Source: Bacillota bacterium
GTDB lineage: Bacteria > Bacillota_E > Sulfobacillia > Sulfobacillales > Sulfobacillaceae
Assembly: GCA_021802225.1 (NCBI GenBank)
Contig: JAKAAS010000035.1
Span: 1-9,601 of the forward strand
DNA: 9,601 nucleotides
Direction: 5' to 3'
A model generated the notes under the pieces. That model was not told the DNA's origin, made no database searches, and saw only the letters and a program-made list of their open reading frames with translations. Shown here one piece after another: positions 7,156 through 9,601 of the stretch; position 1 is the stretch's first letter; each line of letters starts with the position of its first letter. The position numbers and the translations under genes are program-made.

Positions 7156-7527
7156 ATGAGCGCGAAAAAGCCTGCTTCTAAAAATTTTAGTGCATATCAC
7201 ACCGTCAATCAACGCATGTGGACAGCGGAGCGTCCCGGCTGCTCGCGGGCATAAACGCTTAACACGGGCACAGGCAACGGTGTATATCTATACCGCCGTG
7301 ATGAATTTACCCCTGAGTTTGCAACTGGGGTCGGATGGTCCAATATCCATGCAATAGCACCCACAGTATTCAGCACAGTTTTGCGTGAACGCCGCGCAGA
7401 TGTTGAGGTTCTGACAGGCCAATTGCTGAACGTGGTGATATCGCGATCAGGGCACAGCCGTGTTCGGACGGAGAAGGGCATGCTCGGGACGTTGTGCCGG
7501 ATACCGGCATCTTACCATCACCCTTAG
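7156..7527 (+). pseudogene. Possible broken gene with one in-frame stop
   Basis: Reading from ATG at 7156, 32 codons (beginning MSAKKPASKNFSAY) are followed by TAA at 7252-7254; the same frame then stays open for 90 codons to TAG at 7525-7527. The second part looks protein-like, for example GNGVYLYRRDEFTPEF and TVFSTVLRERRADVEVLTGQ. Its spacing of a beta strand, a Gly-rich turn and an amphipathic 'V-L-R-E-R-R-A-D' segment is loosely reminiscent of a GAF-type sensor domain, but I cannot claim the family. The part after the stop has no early ATG or GTG of its own, and no clear ribosome binding site precedes 7156. It may be a decayed gene, or chance open frame in a gene-poor stretch. Confidence 0.25.
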
Positions 7528-8020
7528 ATCCTCGGCGGCGATGGCGGTTGGTGCGGCAACACAATGCCGACAGATGAATCAAACGTGCGGCGCCATCGCT
7601 CAAAACCCTCACCAATATAGCAACGCCGGAGTCCCGCGCCTGCTTTTGTGGACGCCCTTCGCCGCATACCGACGCTTCTGTGGGCGCTCCCCCTCCAGGA
7701 TATGGAGACCGGAGCCGGTTGGCGGTCCAACACTCCTTGCCGCGGCCAAAAGCGTCAAGAGCCGCAACGACTCTTCTTAGCACTCAAATCTCTCTCGCCG
7801 GGCGGCCATCCAAGTCAAGAATTTGATGGCCATCTAGCATCAGACGCCCCACCGGTACCCTCTGATCTGTCAGGTGAATCCCCTGAGCGCCTCTTTTACG
7901 TCAACAGCAAGGAACACCGCAGTGTCAGCGGGCTCATGAAGCCTGCCTGCGACCAAATCGATTACGACCCCTGAAACCTCCCCCTATACTGCGTTGGGCT
8001 AGCCCGTGATCTCAGGCCCG
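7528..8020. other. Gene-poor stretch with no supported gene
   Basis: Open frames on both strands overlap each other here (for example plus 7648-7974 from a GTG, and minus 7370-7783), but none has a ribosome binding site, a recognisable motif or a convincing amino-acid composition. Several are rich in Arg, Pro and Ser, as expected of GC-rich non-coding frames. It may hold the remains of a gene continuing from 7156-7527. Confidence 0.4.
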
Positions 8021-8029
8021 TGCTACAAT
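8021..8029 (+). promoter_or_regulatory. Extended -10 promoter of the thioredoxin-like gene
   Basis: TGCTACAAT gives TG at 8021-8022 plus TACAAT at 8024-8029, an extended -10 with one mismatch from TATAAT. No strong -35 is seen, which extended -10 promoters tolerate. The transcript would start near 8036, so the in-frame GTG at 8006 lies upstream of it and cannot be the start; this favours TTG at 8060. Confidence 0.5.
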
Positions 8030-8044
8030 AACGTCAAAAGTGCA

Positions 8045-8052
8045 GAGAGGTG
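8045..8052 (+). promoter_or_regulatory. Ribosome binding site deciding a TTG start
   Basis: GAGAGGTG ends seven bases before TTG at 8060. AGGTG is complementary to the 16S rRNA tail. The next codons give a short basic start followed by a clean lipoprotein signal. Confidence 0.65.
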
Positions 8053-8059
8053 TAAAAGT

Positions 8060-8653
8060 TTGCGAATATCACTCGCTGGCAGTTTAGGTCTGGCTGCATC
8101 ACTGGCTGTCCTAGCCGGCTGCGGCACGTCGGTCAGCCATCAGGCCTCCCCTCCCCAATACAAAGTCTGGTCCGTCAGCAAAAATGCATGGCAAACTACG
8201 CCTTTTGTCGACAAAAATGGCGCCGTCGTCATTGCGATGGCGTCATGGTGCAAATACTGTGCGTGGGAGGCCAAGTGGGAAGAGCCCCAGCTCTTACGCT
8301 GGGGCCGTGAGCACCACATCCGGGTGGTGCTTGTAGATATTTCCCCGCGAGGCGGGATTGGCATCGCGGGGCCCCAAGACAATGCCTCGGCCGGAACCGA
8401 CGGGTCTGGGCAATTTCTGGGGTCGAGCGCGCACGGGCTCAAGGTGCTGGAGGCGACACTGAAACGCTACGCGGCGACGTACCACCTGCCCTTGTCCGCC
8501 CTCACCATCGACCCCGCTGACACTACCGTCTTTGCAAAAAAAGCGCAGGAAATGCCCGCTATTTTTCTTGTTAGCCCCGGGGGCCGCATCACCCGCACAT
8601 TCCAAGGTACGACCCCAGCCAGCTCCATCGAATCTGCCTTCGCCGCGCCCTAG
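8060..8653 (+). CDS. Thioredoxin-fold lipoprotein with CxxC active site (197 aa)
   Basis: A predicted membrane-anchored extracytoplasmic thiol-disulfide protein. From TTG at 8060 it reads MRIS, a hydrophobic helix and VLAGC, an ideal lipobox with Cys21. The thioredoxin strand and active site are VVIAMASWCKYC (Cys64, Cys67), and a cis-proline candidate is EMPAIFLV (Pro166), followed by the usual 'SPGGRI' turn. The CxxC-to-Pro distance of about 100 residues is long for the fold (thioredoxin about 45, TlpA/ResA about 65), implying an insert. Part of it is a Gly/Ala/Asp-rich stretch at about 98-117, the rest helical. Plausible roles are reducing or oxidising cysteines of exported proteins, or cytochrome maturation, but no partner gene adjoins it. 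Its stop overlaps that of the convergent MFS gene. Confidence 0.85.
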   Translation: MRISLAGSLGLAASLAVLAGCGTSVSHQASPPQYKVWSVSKNAWQTTPFVDKNGAVVIAMASWCKYCAWEAKWEEPQLLRWGREHHIRVVLVDISPRGGIGIAGPQDNASAGTDGSGQFLGSSAHGLKVLEATLKRYAATYHLPLSALTIDPADTTVFAKKAQEMPAIFLVSPGGRITRTFQGTTPASSIESAFAAP

Positions 8654-9601
8654 CTTTTCTGCGCGAACGCGGGGCCGACCCCGCGTGACTTATCCGGCAC
8701 GGCCAAGAAGATAAATACACCGAGCACTGAGGCGATGGCCACGACCCCGTACATGCCGGTGAATCCGTGCACCACTTTGGCCGCTGTCAGCAGGATAGGG
8801 CCGGCAGCAAGGCCCGTAGCCCGGAAGACGGCCATCAGGGACAAGGCTTCGCCAGCCTGTTCCTTCCGGTAGAGGTCCAAGGCCAGGCGGTTTAAGGGTG
8901 CCCCCATGGTAAATGCCGTGCCTGTTCCGAGCGCCATCATGGCCAGAATGAAGCGGACGAATGTGAGGGGCGGCCACGCCAGCAGAACACCTCCGACAGC
9001 CGCGGCGACCAGACCCACCGCGAGGACTTTCTTGGCTCCCATGCGGTCCGCCAGGATCCCACCCGCACCCGCCAGCAGCGCCCCCGTGAACGCTGCCGGG
9101 AGCAGAGCCAGCCCTGACTGCAGAACCGAGTAGTGCAAGTCGGCCTGCACCAGCGCCGGAACAAAAATCGCGGCGGACATGTCGAGCCCAATCAGTCCGG
9201 CTCCCACTATCAGCGCGATGCCAGCCTTGTTCGCCAGGGGCTTGGTGTCAAGAAACGGTGTCATGGCGGCACGCTGGCGCCAGATCATAATCCCGAAAAA
9301 TACCACCGCCAGCACGGCGAAGATGATCCGGACCAGGCCCTGTCCCATGAGCACCAGAAGGAGACTGGCCAGTCCCGCACTGAAACTGGAACCGCCTATC
9401 CAGTCAGGCAAAGGCCGCGCAACCACGGCCGAGGGAGGCGCTTTGCGCAGCATGAAAAGCACAATCAGGGCAATGGGCAGGTTGACGATGAATACAGCCG
9501 GCCAACCAAAATACTGGCCCAGCACGCCCCCCAGGGTCGGACCTATAATGCTGGCCAAACCAAATACCGCACCGAACATCCCCAGTCTTTCCCGTGCTTT
9601 T
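8650..9601 (-). CDS. MFS transporter, DHA2 (EmrB/QacA-like) drug exporter family, 5' end outside window
   Basis: The frame is open from the right edge (first whole codon at 9600) to TAG at 8650-8652, 316 residues; an internal ATG at 9579 is not the true start because upstream codons read KARERLG in continuity. The visible part opens with antiporter motif C, GLASIIGPTLGG, followed by WPAVFIVNLP, a hallmark order in the 14-helix DHA2 subfamily. The rest contains many hydrophobic helices separated by short loops, including a loop ILADRMGAKK that matches the second copy of MFS motif A, and a short polar tail. About 130-150 N-terminal residues (the first four or five helices) are missing. Members are proton-driven exporters of drugs or metabolites in the cytoplasmic membrane; the substrate cannot be told. 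No regulator gene is in view. Confidence 0.92.
   Translation of the reverse strand, partial: KARERLGMFGAVFGLASIIGPTLGGVLGQYFGWPAVFIVNLPIALIVLFMLRKAPPSAVVARPLPDWIGGSSFSAGLASLLLVLMGQGLVRIIFAVLAVVFFGIMIWRQRAAMTPFLDTKPLANKAGIALIVGAGLIGLDMSAAIFVPALVQADLHYSVLQSGLALLPAAFTGALLAGAGGILADRMGAKKVLAVGLVAAAVGGVLLAWPPLTFVRFILAMMALGTGTAFTMGAPLNRLALDLYRKEQAGEALSLMAVFRATGLAAGPILLTAAKVVHGFTGMYGVVAIASVLGVFIFLAVPDKSRGVGPAFAQKS

Noticed and set aside
7648..7974. Plus-strand open frame of 108 codons from a GTG
   Set aside because: No ribosome binding site precedes the GTG, the overlapping frames on both strands are equally open, and no motif is recognisable.
8006..8059. GTG at 8006 as start of the thioredoxin-like gene
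   Set aside because: It lies upstream of the extended -10 element at 8021-8029 and would put 18 extra residues, including charged ones, before the lipoprotein signal.
1..9601. tRNA, rRNA, CRISPR arrays and intact insertion sequences
   Set aside because: I saw no regularly spaced direct repeats, tRNA-like cloverleaf with conserved arms, rRNA motifs or transposase motifs on either strand.

Overview
The window looks like chromosomal DNA from a Gram-positive bacterium, probably a Bacillota with intermediate-to-high GC. Signs of this are strong AAGGAG-type ribosome binding sites, two lipoprotein signal peptides, use of a TTG start, and sigma-A-like promoters. The organism cannot be named from the sequence; an acidophilic or thermophilic relative of Sulfobacillus or Alicyclobacillus is only a guess.

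Layout. (1) 1-1519, minus: a prolyl-oligopeptidase-type (S9) serine peptidase, cut by the window's left edge before its catalytic Asp and His. (2) 1713-2012, minus: a 99-residue single-span membrane protein of unknown function with its own promoter and hairpin terminator. (3) About 2190-2700: no convincing protein gene but many hairpins. Read on the minus strand, several short motifs fall in the same order as in class C group II introns, including a weak domain V-like element. It is best described as a possible ORF-less or decayed group II intron RNA. (4) 2900-5056, plus: a complete second S9 peptidase with full Ser-Asp-His triad. (5) 5055-5096: a 16-bp perfect hairpin shared as terminator by two convergent genes. 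(6) 5127-6866, minus: an oligopeptide-type ABC substrate-binding lipoprotein (SBP_bac_5) with no permease or ATPase genes beside it in the window. (7) 6867-8020: gene-poor, with a promoter-like repeat cluster followed by a reading frame broken by one in-frame stop. (8) 8060-8653, plus: a thioredoxin-fold lipoprotein with a WCKYC active site. (9) 8650-9601, minus: the C-terminal two thirds of a DHA2-type MFS exporter, whose stop codon shares a CTAG with the stop of the thioredoxin-like gene.

How they fit together. The two peptidases and the peptide-type binding protein suggest a locus for scavenging peptides: the lipoprotein captures peptides outside the membrane, transporter subunits encoded elsewhere import them, and the S9 enzymes trim them in the cytoplasm (neither shows a signal peptide). 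The orientations (divergent, then convergent) show these are separate transcription units rather than an operon. The thioredoxin-like lipoprotein and the MFS exporter appear unrelated to that theme. I saw no tRNA, rRNA, CRISPR array, intact transposase or phage gene.
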